A stretch of 64,000 nt of DNA, taken from Planctomycetaceae bacterium. Its GTDB lineage: Bacteria; Planctomycetota; Planctomycetia; Planctomycetales; Planctomycetaceae. The stretch is from the NCBI GenBank assembly GCA_021732415.1, contig JAKFVC010000103.1, positions 61,443 through 125,442 of the forward strand, given 5' to 3'. The notes beneath the pieces were generated by a model. It saw nothing but the letters and a program-made list of their open reading frames with translations. It was not told the DNA's origin and searched no databases. Shown piece after piece: positions 44,219 through 53,157 of the stretch (positions within the stretch are counted from its first letter, which is position 1; the number at the start of each line of letters is the position of its first letter). The translations under genes and the position numbers were made by a program.

Positions 44219-47038
44219 ATGCGTCGTGCATCTACCTCACCTTCGATTCAACTCTTTCCATTCCTGGCCGTACTGGTCTGCGCAATGGGGGCGTTGATTC
44301 TATTGCTGTTGGTCACGACACGAAAAATGCGACAGGCCGCAGTCGCCCGAGCGGAAGCCGAAGCTCAGGCCGCCGAGGATGCCGCCCGACCCGTCATTCG
44401 ACCGAAACCCAAACCGCTGCCCGTTATCCCGTCCGGTCCGACGCCTGAAGAACTCGCGGCCAAAGCGGCTGAACGGGAAGCCGAACGAGCAGCCAAACGC
44501 GACGCAATGGCCACCGCGAGGAAGCGTCAATCCGCTCGCGAGGCGGAATGGAAGCGAGGGCTGGCGGAAGCGGAGATCAATCTGGACCAACGCCGCCAGC
44601 GGGTCGCCGACACCGAGCGCGAGCTGAACGAACTCCGAGACAAACTCCAGGCGACCGAAACCAATCTGAAGTCCTTGCTCGATCGCAAATCTCAATTGAA
44701 ATCGGATCTCGATCAGGACGCGAAACTACGCGCCAGGATCGAACAGGAACACACTCAACTCAGCGAGGCGATCGCTGCCGCACAGAAGAAGCTGGCCGAC
44801 CTGAGACGGGCTCAAGCTGACTCGGCCAGTAAGTATGCCTTCATTCCGTACGACGGCGCATCTGGCACCACGCGTAAGCCGGTCTACATCGAGTGCACCT
44901 CGTCTGGGATCCGTTTCCAGCCGGAAAATGTGCTCATGGACGAAGACATCCTGAAGGGATTTACCGAGAGTTTCAATCCGCTGCTCGTTGCCTCACAACG
45001 CGTGATGCAGTATTGGCGCGAGCAGGCGGTCAAAACCGATGATCCGCGTCGCCCTTCGCGGCCTTACATCCTGCTCCTGGTGCGGCCGAGGGGCACGATT
45101 TCGTACTACGTCGCCCGAAAGATGTTGAGCCAGTTGGGCGACGATTTCGGTTACGAACTGATCGAAGACGATTTTCAATTGCAGTTACCGGCGGCCGATC
45201 CGCTGGCCAAAGCGGTGATTCAAGGCGCCATCAAAGACACGCTGAGAAATCGCGGTGAAATGATGGAAGCGGGTGGCAAGGTCGGTGATCATCGCCTGGG
45301 CGAAGTGTTGATCGGTCGCAGTGAAGAACCGATCCCATTTGGAAGCCTGGACGACGAGGTCGCGGCCACGCTCCACCGTGAAGAAAATCCCTTCAAAAAG
45401 AACTCGGGCAGCCAGGGCAAGTCCTTCATGATCACGCGGTCGCCCGTAAGCAAGGACGAAGTTGCGTCAGGAGCATTCAAATCGTCGCTGGCAGATCGTG
45501 AACGGCGTCGCGCTCAAGGGGTCCCCAATTCACTGGCCGAGATGTCTGGTCGCGGGAATGGACCAGGCGTGGGGCCGCGAGGTCGTGGCGCAGGGGTCGG
45601 AAATGGACCTGACGCGGCGGGCGGCAATGCCACTCAACCTCGCGGAGTTGCGGTCGCTGACAGTTCCCAGCCCGGTACAACTGGCGACGGCAAAGCTGGT
45701 GGATCCGGTGGACTCGGCGATCCTTTTTCTCGCGAACACACCGCCACAGGAAAAACCGGTGCCGGCAGCGCCGACAGTGGCGAGCAAACTGCTGCGGACG
45801 TCGCTGGCGGTTCGGGTGGAACTAGGAAAGGTCCGACAGGTTCACAGACAGGCCCCCGGGGCGCGAATGAATTGCCGAGCGGAGCCAAGACGGCCAAAGT
45901 GATCGATATTCCCAACGGTGTGATACCGATCGGTGACGGAACCAGTTCGACGGGAACACGTACGCGGAGCACGCGCGGGGGAGCACCTGGTGGAAAGCTG
46001 GCAGGCGGCGGGCAGCCCCCCACAGGCTTTGATTCCGATGGTGGTGGTGATCCGAACGCGGCAGGCTCTCAACCACCAACCGGGGCCAGTCAAGGCCGCA
46101 CTCAGGGTGGCGGCGGAGGAAATAATACGAACGGTGCCGCCAATGGAGTCTCGCTGCCAATCCCGGTGAACATTCCTCAGGGTGCCAAGAACGGCCCAGC
46201 GAGCGGTGCTTCGGACGATGTGACAACTGGTTCTCGAAATTCTCAGACACCAGCGGATTCAGCCCAGACTGGTACTCCTCAACAAAATGGAAGTCCGCCC
46301 GGGAGTCGCGGACAACGCGGGGGAACCAAGACTCGGTCTACTGATCCGAACGTCGAACAACCCCGCGAATACGGCGATAATCCCGAAGCCCGCAAGCAAA
46401 TGGCGGCCTCATCATCGACGTCGGTCATGCAAAAGCGAGACGCCGCGAAGCGACGCTGGGGTGGCAGCAATACGGGGCAAATCGGATTCGAACGCAAGGT
46501 GAATGTGGAAGTCACCGGAGATCGCGTCTTCATCGAACGGGACGATATTGAAGTCATCATCGAACCGGGAACGACCCAGGAAGAGTTAGTCGAAGCCGTC
46601 CTTTCCGCGTTGGATGAACATAGCCTGGAATGGGGCAAACCGCCTACAAAATTCTATTGGGTGCCTTATCTGCACTTTGAAATCTACCCCACCGGCACCA
46701 AGGAATACGAACGGCTGCACGGCCCGTTACGAGACTGGGGCATCTTCTCGGAAGCCGATTTTAAGACGGGAGAACGCACACTTAAGCCCGTCGAGAAGGG
46801 GTTGATCCAACCAGTCTCGGAGTCCAAAGAGCCTCCTAAGACTTCAATTAAATCGACCAAGCCAAAATCGACAGGGCCCGCGGAAGACCCAGCCAAGAAA
46901 ACCAAAGATGACAAAGCCGCACCGGCGAAGAAGTCTCCCTTCAGTTGGTTCAAGAAACTGGGGGCAGGACGCCAGGGAGACAAGCAAACCGACACTTCAG
47001 GTGAGCCGGGTGCCTTAAAGCCCAGGACCGGGAGTTGA
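44219..47038 (+). CDS. Large ExbD/MotB-like protein lacking the membrane aspartate (partner 1)
   Basis: A 939-residue protein. A single span at residues 12-34 (LFPFLAVLVCAMGALILLLL) has Ala17 where the sister protein at 47138 has Asp. Residues 35-205 are coiled coil, very rich in Ala/Glu/Arg. Residues 210-370 form a folded domain (YAFIPYDGASGTTRKPVYIE, RPYILLLVRPRGTISYYVAR). Residues 420-700 are low-complexity Gly/Ser/Thr/Pro/Asn-rich. Residues 705-850 are a second domain (RVFIERDDIEVIIEPGTTQE, PYLHFEIYPTGTKEYERLHG), followed by a Lys/Pro-rich tail. The C-terminal 13 codons overlap an inverted repeat. No named domain beyond the span was recognised. Confidence 0.75.
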   Translation: MRRASTSPSIQLFPFLAVLVCAMGALILLLLVTTRKMRQAAVARAEAEAQAAEDAARPVIRPKPKPLPVIPSGPTPEELAAKAAEREAERAAKRDAMATARKRQSAREAEWKRGLAEAEINLDQRRQRVADTERELNELRDKLQATETNLKSLLDRKSQLKSDLDQDAKLRARIEQEHTQLSEAIAAAQKKLADLRRAQADSASKYAFIPYDGASGTTRKPVYIECTSSGIRFQPENVLMDEDILKGFTESFNPLLVASQRVMQYWREQAVKTDDPRRPSRPYILLLVRPRGTISYYVARKMLSQLGDDFGYELIEDDFQLQLPAADPLAKAVIQGAIKDTLRNRGEMMEAGGKVGDHRLGEVLIGRSEEPIPFGSLDDEVAATLHREENPFKKNSGSQGKSFMITRSPVSKDEVASGAFKSSLADRERRRAQGVPNSLAEMSGRGNGPGVGPRGRGAGVGNGPDAAGGNATQPRGVAVADSSQPGTTGDGKAGGSGGLGDPFSREHTATGKTGAGSADSGEQTAADVAGGSGGTRKGPTGSQTGPRGANELPSGAKTAKVIDIPNGVIPIGDGTSSTGTRTRSTRGGAPGGKLAGGGQPPTGFDSDGGGDPNAAGSQPPTGASQGRTQGGGGGNNTNGAANGVSLPIPVNIPQGAKNGPASGASDDVTTGSRNSQTPADSAQTGTPQQNGSPPGSRGQRGGTKTRSTDPNVEQPREYGDNPEARKQMAASSSTSVMQKRDAAKRRWGGSNTGQIGFERKVNVEVTGDRVFIERDDIEVIIEPGTTQEELVEAVLSALDEHSLEWGKPPTKFYWVPYLHFEIYPTGTKEYERLHGPLRDWGIFSEADFKTGERTLKPVEKGLIQPVSESKEPPKTSIKSTKPKSTGPAEDPAKKTKDDKAAPAKKSPFSWFKKLGAGRQGDKQTDTSGEPGALKPRTGS

Positions 47039-47083
47039 GCGACAAAACGAATTTTCCAGGGCCTAACGGCACCCGGCTCACCT
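46999..47083. repeat. Inverted repeat overlapping the end of the partner 1 gene
   Basis: Left arm 46999-47014 (AGGTGAGCCGGGTGCC) lies inside the coding sequence; right arm 47068-47083 is its complement, after the stop at 47038. The repeat spans the boundary of a gene and the gap to the next. Confidence 0.8.
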
Positions 47084-47137
47084 CGAATACTGATTTCTAG
47101 TTGTTACTGGATCGAACCCGTTAGTTGAACTTGAAAC

Positions 47138-48247
47138 ATGGCACGACGGAAAACTTCTGGCGAAGTGAACATCGGATCGGATTCGTTCCTCGATGTGATC
47201 GCGAATATCGTCGGAATTCTCATCATTCTGATTGTCATTGCCGGGGTCCGCGTGAGTCGCGCGCCGGTGATCAAGATGAAACGCGCGCCCGTTGAAGAAG
47301 CCGCCGTGGCGGAACTCATCGTCCCTCAGGCACCGACTCAAGTGCCCGCCGAACCAGAACCAGAGCCTGAAGAAGAGAGCGAACCAGAAGTTGTCGAGGT
47401 GACGACTCCACCCACCGAGCTCACGGAGAAGGTCCAAACGGCTCAGGCAGAAATTGACAGGTTGGAAGCCGAAGCCGCGGCCAATGAAGCCGCCAAGAAG
47501 GAGTTAGAACGTCGACAGGCTCAAGGGGAATTGCGGATCGTCGCCGGACGCACAAAATTGCAAAAAGAGAAGGCCGTTCGCGACACCCACGTACGTGGGA
47601 TCGAGGAAATGCAGGCTTTGATGGACGCACAGCGGAAGAGTCTGGAATTACTGCAGGCCCAGTTCAAAGACGAACAAGACCGTGCTCCCAAGGTCCAGAA
47701 ACTCAAGCACCGCGTCACTCCGATCAGCCGGACGGTCGTGGGCGATCAGATCCATTTTCGCCTCAGCGCGAACAAGGTCTCGCAGGTCCCGATTCATGAC
47801 TTGTTAGAAGCGGCCATGCGGCAGGCCAGGGTCCGCGGCGCGGATTTCGGCAATGATCGATCCATCTACGGAGAAGCGGGGCCAATTCGCGGCTATGTGC
47901 TGCAATATAAGTTGGAAGCCATCCAGGCCTCGGCAGCGGAATCTGCCCGGCATGGCCCCGGCATGGTACGCATCGCGTTGACATCGTTTCAACTTGAGCC
48001 CGATCTCGACCTGATAGAGGAAACCCCTGACGAAGCACTGACTCGCGGCTCCGCCTTCGATCTCGCCATTCAAACCGCCGAACCGGGATCGACATTCACG
48101 CTTTGGGTGTACCCCGACAGCTTCCAGTTGTACCGCCAACTGCAAAATCGCCTCCACGAAGCCGGCCTGACCGTCGCCGCCCGTCCACTGCCGAAGGGCA
48201 TACCCATCGCCGGCAGCCCTGACGGATCAGCCTCAGCAGGGCAGTAA
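47138..48247 (+). CDS. ExbD/MotB-like protein with membrane aspartate (partner 2)
   Basis: A 369-residue protein. Span at residues 17-37 (FLDVIANIVGILIILIVIAG), with Asp19 positioned as in ExbD/TolR. An acidic linker (EPEPEPEEESEPEVVE) and a coiled coil (about 90-185) follow. The C-terminal domain of about 170 residues has ISRTVVGDQIHFRLSANKVS and TFTLWVYPDSFQLYRQLQNR. The latter segment resembles the RPYILLLVRPRGTISYYVAR part of partner 1, so the domains may be homologous. With the channel at 42606 it would form a proton-driven complex with unequal partners. The target is unknown. Confidence 0.78.
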   Translation: MARRKTSGEVNIGSDSFLDVIANIVGILIILIVIAGVRVSRAPVIKMKRAPVEEAAVAELIVPQAPTQVPAEPEPEPEEESEPEVVEVTTPPTELTEKVQTAQAEIDRLEAEAAANEAAKKELERRQAQGELRIVAGRTKLQKEKAVRDTHVRGIEEMQALMDAQRKSLELLQAQFKDEQDRAPKVQKLKHRVTPISRTVVGDQIHFRLSANKVSQVPIHDLLEAAMRQARVRGADFGNDRSIYGEAGPIRGYVLQYKLEAIQASAAESARHGPGMVRIALTSFQLEPDLDLIEETPDEALTRGSAFDLAIQTAEPGSTFTLWVYPDSFQLYRQLQNRLHEAGLTVAARPLPKGIPIAGSPDGSASAGQ

Positions 48248-48250
48248 CCC

Positions 48251-48380
48251 CTGTGGCCGACGCTGCCAGCGTCGGTCATAACTCCGCAAATCCCATTGGT
48301 CTCATAAGTCCTATCCGTCCCATAAGTCCCATCAATTTGAATGGGACTTATGGGACGGATGGGACCTATGGGACTTATGA
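48251..48380. repeat. Family B single arm and TAAGTCCC/GGGACTTA inverted repeat
   Basis: A single B arm lies at 48251-48276, followed by an inverted repeat with arms about 48291-48332 and 48340-48380 (CCCATAAGTCCC and GGGACTTATGGGAC). The same GGGACTTA motif is nested in family C at 20211-20352. Confidence 0.8.
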
Positions 48381-48549
48381 AAAGGCATGCCCCCCCGCAA
48401 ACCGATCCCGAACCTTGCTGAAAAAACAGGGTCTTTCATTCACACGGGTTCCTAACCCGGTTATGCTGAATGATTCCTCCCGCAACGAGGGCTTCCCCTA
48501 GCGAATCCCGGCGGTTGGATTACCTGGTTTTTACAAAATACGGCGAGTC
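48381..48549. other. leuC leader region
   Basis: About 170 bp before leuC. It has a short GGGTTCCTAACCC palindrome near 48449. No leader peptide with a leucine run was found, so attenuation is not supported. Confidence 0.4.
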
Positions 48550-49956
48550 ATGAGCGGTCGGCAAAATCTGTTTAACCGTGTGTGGGATTTGCACACGGTG
48601 CGCACTATGGCCTCGGGGCAGACCCAACTCTTCATTGGGCAGCACCTGATTCACGAGGTTACCAGTCCCCAGGCCTTTCAGATGCTGCGCGATCGCGGCC
48701 TGAAGGTCATGTTCCCCGAGCGAACTCTGGCGACGGTGGACCATATTATTCCCACTGACAATCAGGCTCGCCCCTTCTTCGATCTGCTGGCCGAAGAGAT
48801 GATGTCAGCCATCGAAAAGAACTGTCGCGAATTCGGCGTCACGCTGCTGAATCTGAACGACAGCCGACAGGGCATTGTCCACATCGTCGGACCAGAGCAG
48901 GGCCTCACCCAGCCGGGAATCACGCTGGCCTGCGGTGATAGCCATACCAGTACACATGGTGCTTTCGGCTGTATCGCGTTTGGTATCGGTACCAGCCAGG
49001 TCGCTGACGTGCTGGCCTCGCAAACGATGGCCCTCGGCCGCCCCAAGGTGCGCCGCGTCGGAGTCGATGGCAAGCTGCACCCGGGAGTCTTCGCCAAGGA
49101 CGTCATTCTGCACATTATCCGTAAGCTCGGAGTGCAGGGGGGCGTTGGTTATGCCTACGAATTCGCAGGCTCAACGTTCGATGCCATGACGATGGAAGAA
49201 CGCATGACAGTCTGCAATATGTCGATCGAGGGTGGCGCCCGTTGCGGGTACATCAATCCCGATCAGACCACCGTCGACTACCTGCGTGACCGGCCGTTTT
49301 CGCCCAAGGGTGCCGAATTTGACCGGGCTGCCAAGTGGTGGCTGGAACTCGCTTCGGGACCAGACGCCGAATTCGATCACAAAGTCAGTCTGCAGGCCGC
49401 CGACATCGAGCCGACCGTTACGTGGGGCATCAATCCCGCTCAGTCCGTGGGCGTCAACGAGCCGATCGGGGCCGTTTCGACGTTCCCCGCTGAGGAGCAA
49501 AAGGGAATCCAGGAAGCACTCGACTTCATGGAACTCAAGGAGCTGCAGAAGCTGCGCGGCGTGAAAATCGACGTGGCTTTCATTGGCTCGTGTACGAACG
49601 GCCGGATCTCGGATCTGCGTGAAGCGGCCAAGATCGCTCAAGGTCGCAAGGTCTCGTCGCATGTGAAGGCCCTCGTGGTGCCCGGTTCTCAACAAGTGCG
49701 GGCCCAGGCCGAAGCCGAAGGCCTCCACGAGATCTTCAAGGCCGCCGGATTCCAATGGCGCGAAGCGGGTTGCTCGATGTGCCTGGCCATGAACCCCGAC
49801 AAACTGCAGGGCCGCGAAATCTGTGCATCGTCCAGCAACCGCAACTTCAAGGGTCGCCAGGGAAGTCCCACCGGACGCACCCTGTTGATGAGCCCCGCAA
49901 TGGTCGCTGCCGCAGCTATTGAAGGCTCGGTCGCTGACGTTCGCGACATGATGTAA
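48550..49956 (+). CDS. leuC: 3-isopropylmalate dehydratase large subunit
   Basis: LeuC with LeuD isomerises 2- to 3-isopropylmalate in leucine synthesis, using a 4Fe-4S cluster. Evidence: [51 protein letters not shown] and the cluster cysteines in CTNG and [12 protein letters not shown]. The length of 468 residues is typical. leuD follows 90 bp downstream on the same strand. Start ATG at 48550 gives [17 protein letters not shown]. Confidence 0.97.
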   Translation: MSGRQNLFNRVWDLHTVRTMASGQTQLFIGQHLIHEVTSPQAFQMLRDRGLKVMFPERTLATVDHIIPTDNQARPFFDLLAEEMMSAIEKNCREFGVTLLNLNDSRQGIVHIVGPEQGLTQPGITLACGDSHTSTHGAFGCIAFGIGTSQVADVLASQTMALGRPKVRRVGVDGKLHPGVFAKDVILHIIRKLGVQGGVGYAYEFAGSTFDAMTMEERMTVCNMSIEGGARCGYINPDQTTVDYLRDRPFSPKGAEFDRAAKWWLELASGPDAEFDHKVSLQAADIEPTVTWGINPAQSVGVNEPIGAVSTFPAEEQKGIQEALDFMELKELQKLRGVKIDVAFIGSCTNGRISDLREAAKIAQGRKVSSHVKALVVPGSQQVRAQAEAEGLHEIFKAAGFQWREAGCSMCLAMNPDKLQGREICASSSNRNFKGRQGSPTGRTLLMSPAMVAAAAIEGSVADVRDMM

Positions 49957-50004
49957 GGCCACGGGCAATCGAAGCTTCCAAAATCATCACAGAATAATCA
50001 TTCG

Positions 50005-50030
50005 AGAATTCTGACGAATTCTTCTACAAC
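50005..50030 (-). repeat. Dispersed 26-bp element upstream of leuD
   Basis: The complement reads GTTGTAGAAGAATTCGTCAG plus AATTCT and matches 37536-37561 in 25 of 26 positions. It ends 16 bp before the leuD start, so it may be a regulatory site or a small mobile repeat. Confidence 0.6.
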
Positions 50031-50046
50031 ACGCTGATCAAGTACC

Positions 50047-50643
50047 ATGCAAAAGATTGAACAAGTCACCGGCCGAGCCGTCCCGCTCCCCTTGGACGAT
50101 ATCGATACCGACCGCATCATCCCCGCCCGCTACCTGCGGTGCGTGACCTTCGAAGGCCTCGGCGAACATGCGTTCGAAGACGATCGCCAGCAGGATTCGA
50201 AGCATCCATTCGACGACGCCCGGTACAAGGGAGCCAGCGTGCTGGTGGCCGGCCGCAACTTCGGTTGCGGTTCATCACGCGAACATGCTCCGCAGGCACT
50301 GGTCCGCTGGGGCATTAAGGCCATGGTCGCCGAATCGTTCGCGGAAATCTTCTTCGGCAACTGCACCTCCAACGGCGTCCCCTGCGTCTGCGTGCCCGCT
50401 GATGCGGTGAAGCAACTCGCCACGGCCATCACTGCGAATCCGCAAGAGCCCGTCACGGTCGACCTGCAAGCTCTGGAAGTCAGTTGTGGCAAGCTGAAAT
50501 TCGCCTGCACGATGCCCAACAGCGCCCGCAGTTCGCTCACAACTGGCCAGTGGGATTTCCTCGCTCAACTCGTCGAAGCCGCTGACGAAGTCCGAGCGAC
50601 AGCGAAAAAGCTGCCGTACCTGAACGGGTTCGTCTCCGCGTAG
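50047..50643 (+). CDS. leuD: 3-isopropylmalate dehydratase small subunit
   Basis: LeuD supplies the swivel domain of isopropylmalate isomerase. Evidence: [14 protein letters not shown] and [20 protein letters not shown]. It has 198 residues, usual size. It lies 90 bp after leuC, so the pair probably shares a transcript. The gap holds the 26-bp dispersed element. Confidence 0.97.
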   Translation: MQKIEQVTGRAVPLPLDDIDTDRIIPARYLRCVTFEGLGEHAFEDDRQQDSKHPFDDARYKGASVLVAGRNFGCGSSREHAPQALVRWGIKAMVAESFAEIFFGNCTSNGVPCVCVPADAVKQLATAITANPQEPVTVDLQALEVSCGKLKFACTMPNSARSSLTTGQWDFLAQLVEAADEVRATAKKLPYLNGFVSA

Positions 50644-50659
50644 TAAAGCGTAGGCGTAC

Positions 50660-50851
50660 CGTAGGACGGGTCTCCAGGCCCGTCCGAGCCCGTAACTGGC
50701 GACTCAACATGGATTTACGCCTCGCGAAGTACGCGCAGCGCAAACCTTTCAGAGTCATTAACGGTAAGCGTCCAGCGACTTTTCTCACCGTCCGACCCCC
50801 AATCAAATCGCCAAAGACAGCGACGGACGGGCCAGGAGACCCGTCCCACGG
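50660..50851. repeat. Inverted repeat pair, family C
   Basis: Arms 50660-50687 (GTAGGACGGGTCTCCAGGCC) and 50821-50851 (its complement) enclose about 130 bp. The region fills most of the 317-bp gap between leuD and the zinc-finger gene. Confidence 0.85.
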
Positions 50852-50960
50852 TGCGGCTGCGCAAATAGTGCGACTTGACGATTTTCATGCGGGACATCAG
50901 AATAGACATTCTCGGAATTTTTCACCGACTCCGCGATTGGAAGGCGAGCTGACATCCCAA

Positions 50961-51356
50961 ATGAAGCGACAGGAACTGGATGAATACCGAGTTCTGCTCG
51001 AAATTCTGCGGGCTCGGCTCCGCGGAGATATGTCACAACTGACCAGCGACGCGTTGGGATCAGATCGCGAAGAGGGATCGACTGAGTCAAAAAGTCCGAC
51101 TCACATGGCCGAACTGGGCAGCGAAGCATTTGAGCAGGATTTCGCGCTGTCTCTGGTCGAGAACGAGCAAGGAACGTTAGACGAGATCGCCGAAGCATTA
51201 GAACGAATCAAACTTGGTACGTATGGATTGTGCCAAATGTGCCTCGAGTCGGGTAAGTCAGCGACTCAGGCGGCTATTCCCAAGGCCCGCATGCGGGTCA
51301 TTCCCTTTGCCCGGAATTGTATCGAATGCGAACGGAAGCGCGAGCGAAGGAACTGA
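50961..51356 (+). CDS. DksA/TraR-type zinc-finger protein
   Basis: A 131-residue protein. The N-terminal half is helical (residues 1-85), with a conserved ELGSEAFEQDFALSLVENEQ segment, and the C-terminus has a four-cysteine zinc finger: Cys91, Cys94, Cys120, Cys123 (GLCQMC...CIEC). DksA binds RNA polymerase near the secondary channel and mediates the stringent response; TraR-type relatives lack the long coiled coil. The size and arrangement suit a short DksA-like regulator, and its exact role is not known. The start overlaps nothing; lspA begins 31 bp before its stop. Confidence 0.88.
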   Translation: MKRQELDEYRVLLEILRARLRGDMSQLTSDALGSDREEGSTESKSPTHMAELGSEAFEQDFALSLVENEQGTLDEIAEALERIKLGTYGLCQMCLESGKSATQAAIPKARMRVIPFARNCIECERKRERRN

Positions 51357-51937
51357 ACGGCATCCCCATCCTGCATTATGTGGTGTTCTTCGTTTTGAGC
51401 ATCAATTTGCTGGTGTGGGATCTCTATTCGAAATGGCACGTGTTCAGCACCCTGGGCTTTGAACATCGCCAGAGTGAGTCGTGGTTCGTCTGGCTGTGGG
51501 GGAAGGATGTCTTCCGCTTGATGACCAGCTTCAACCACGGTGCCTTATGGGGCATGGGGCAGGGCTACAGCGCGGTATTTGCCATTCTCAGCGTCGTCGC
51601 GGCCGTGGCAGTCATCTACTGGCTGTTCCTGGCACGGGGTGCTCAAAGCCTGTGGCTGACAGTGGCGTTGGCGTTTGTTTTGGCGGGCACGCTAGGCAAT
51701 CTCTATGACCGCCTTGGCTTGCATGGATTGCGTGATGATCTGACCGGACAGATTCAATACGCTGTGCGAGATTTTCTGTACTTCCAGATCATCGAGTGGC
51801 CCATCTTCAATTTCGCCGACACCTTCCTGGTGACCGGGGCCATCATGCTCCTGATCCAGTCTTTTCAGGCAGATGCCGCAGCGAAACGAGCCAGCGAAGT
51901 GATCGCCGCACAGCCGGTGAATGGTCACACGGCCTAA
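51326..51937 (+). CDS. lspA: Lipoprotein signal peptidase
   Basis: LspA cleaves the signal peptide from prolipoproteins at the inner membrane. Four spans are seen, with the family motifs: WDLYSK near residue 29, FNHGALWGMGQG, AGTLGNLYDRLGL with the first catalytic Asp, and FNFADTFLVTGAI with the second. The 203 residues are a little longer than the common 160-180. The ATG at 51326 gives a 31-bp overlap with the zinc-finger gene. Lipoproteins in this window (9938 and 60382) would be its substrates. Confidence 0.94.
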   Translation: MRTEARAKELNGIPILHYVVFFVLSINLLVWDLYSKWHVFSTLGFEHRQSESWFVWLWGKDVFRLMTSFNHGALWGMGQGYSAVFAILSVVAAVAVIYWLFLARGAQSLWLTVALAFVLAGTLGNLYDRLGLHGLRDDLTGQIQYAVRDFLYFQIIEWPIFNFADTFLVTGAIMLLIQSFQADAAAKRASEVIAAQPVNGHTA

Positions 51938-51964
51938 GGCAGACGACTCGAGATGATTTTGGGC

Positions 51965-52117
51965 TCAGCGTTTCGTCGCGCTCTTCATCAACAGCCAACC
52001 CACGGCCGCGATCGAAATCAGCAGGCCGCAATACTGAATCGGCGTCATCTGGTTCCAATACCGCATGAGCAACGCGTGGTATTGGTTGTACTGATACTGG
52101 ATCGAGTGCGGAATCAT
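51965..52117 (-). CDS. 50-residue membrane protein
   Basis: A short open frame on the minus strand starts with ATG at 52117 and ends with TGA at 51965. It encodes MIPHSIQYQYNQYHALL, RYWNQMTPIQY, then one span (CGLLISIAAVGWLLM) and a basic tail KSATKR, consistent with a small inner-membrane protein. No strong ribosome binding site is seen, and no family was recognised. It is convergent with lspA. Confidence 0.6.
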   Translation of the reverse strand: MIPHSIQYQYNQYHALLMRYWNQMTPIQYCGLLISIAAVGWLLMKSATKR

Positions 52118-52390
52118 GATTGGCTGATGCTGGGGTAATGGGGAGTCGTTTTAAAATCAATCCACGCGGCCTGTTCGCGGACTTGGCGGATCATCCCTCG
52201 TTTGCTTCCTGATTGTCGACTCGCCAGAATAAAAGCTGGCAAGTTTGGAGAACCTCATCCCAAATGATAGGTCATAATTCAGGGACGGATGCCGTTTGAC
52301 GCATTTTGGCCTCAACGGTCGAAAGTCCCCCCCGGACCAATCACTCGACCACCCGCACAATCGCTACAACCCCACCGACGGCCCGATACT

Positions 52391-52984
52391 ATGCCCCGCA
52401 CCGCTTCCATTGACCGCCAGACTGCCGAGACCAAGATTCACCTGAGCTTGAATCTGGATGGATCGGGCATCGCCCAGATTCAGACGGGAGTCGGGTTTTT
52501 CGACCACATGCTGACGCTGCTCGCTAAGCATGGCCTGTTTGATCTGGAGATCAAAGCGGACGGCGATCTGCACGTCGATCAGCACCATACCGTTGAGGAT
52601 GTGGGAATTTGCCTGGGTAAAGCGTTCGCTCAAGCCTTGGGAGACAAGCGCGGAATCGTCCGCTACGGCAGCAAGACACTACCGATGGAAGAGACACTCG
52701 TAACCAGCGCCCTCGATTTGAGCGGTCGCGCCTGGTACGTCAGTCATGTTGCCTTTCCCACAGAAAAGATTGGCGAATTCGACGCCCAGCTCGTCGATGA
52801 CTTCTGGCAGGCAGTCTCCGCAAATGCGCTGATGAATCTGCATCTGGTCCTGCACCACGGTCGCAACAGCCACCACATCGCGGAGGGCGTGTTCAAGGCG
52901 ACCGCTCGGGCATTGCGCGAAGCGGTTGCCGTCGATCCGCGTCAAACGGGCGTTCCGTCGAGCAAGGGGACGCTCACTGAATAG
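52391..52984 (+). CDS. hisB: Imidazoleglycerol-phosphate dehydratase
   Basis: HisB dehydrates imidazole glycerol phosphate to imidazole acetol phosphate in histidine synthesis. Evidence: [17 protein letters not shown], the metal-binding [18 protein letters not shown], and [22 protein letters not shown]. At 197 residues it is the monofunctional type. The ATG at 52391 is chosen; the upstream frame runs into non-coding sequence. The gap to the next gene holds a family B repeat. Confidence 0.96.
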   Translation: MPRTASIDRQTAETKIHLSLNLDGSGIAQIQTGVGFFDHMLTLLAKHGLFDLEIKADGDLHVDQHHTVEDVGICLGKAFAQALGDKRGIVRYGSKTLPMEETLVTSALDLSGRAWYVSHVAFPTEKIGEFDAQLVDDFWQAVSANALMNLHLVLHHGRNSHHIAEGVFKATARALREAVAVDPRQTGVPSSKGTLTE

Positions 52985-52985
52985 C

Positions 52986-53060
52986 CCGTGGCCGACGCTG
53001 CTAGCGTCGGTTCAAACGTGCGCCATTCTGATGATCGACGCCAGCAGCGTCGGCCGCGGG
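52986..53060. repeat. Inverted repeat pair, family B
   Basis: Arms 52986-53010 (CCGTGGCCGACGCTGCTAGC) and 53037-53060 (its complement). It begins 2 bp after the hisB stop. Confidence 0.85.
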
Positions 53061-53157
53061 ATCTTCGGAATACCCCGTTCTGATATATCAGCGCATCTCT
53101 ACGCTTGCGTTGTGTCCGCCAGCATGGAGAATGCAAGTCTCTCATCCGAACGCTCGC

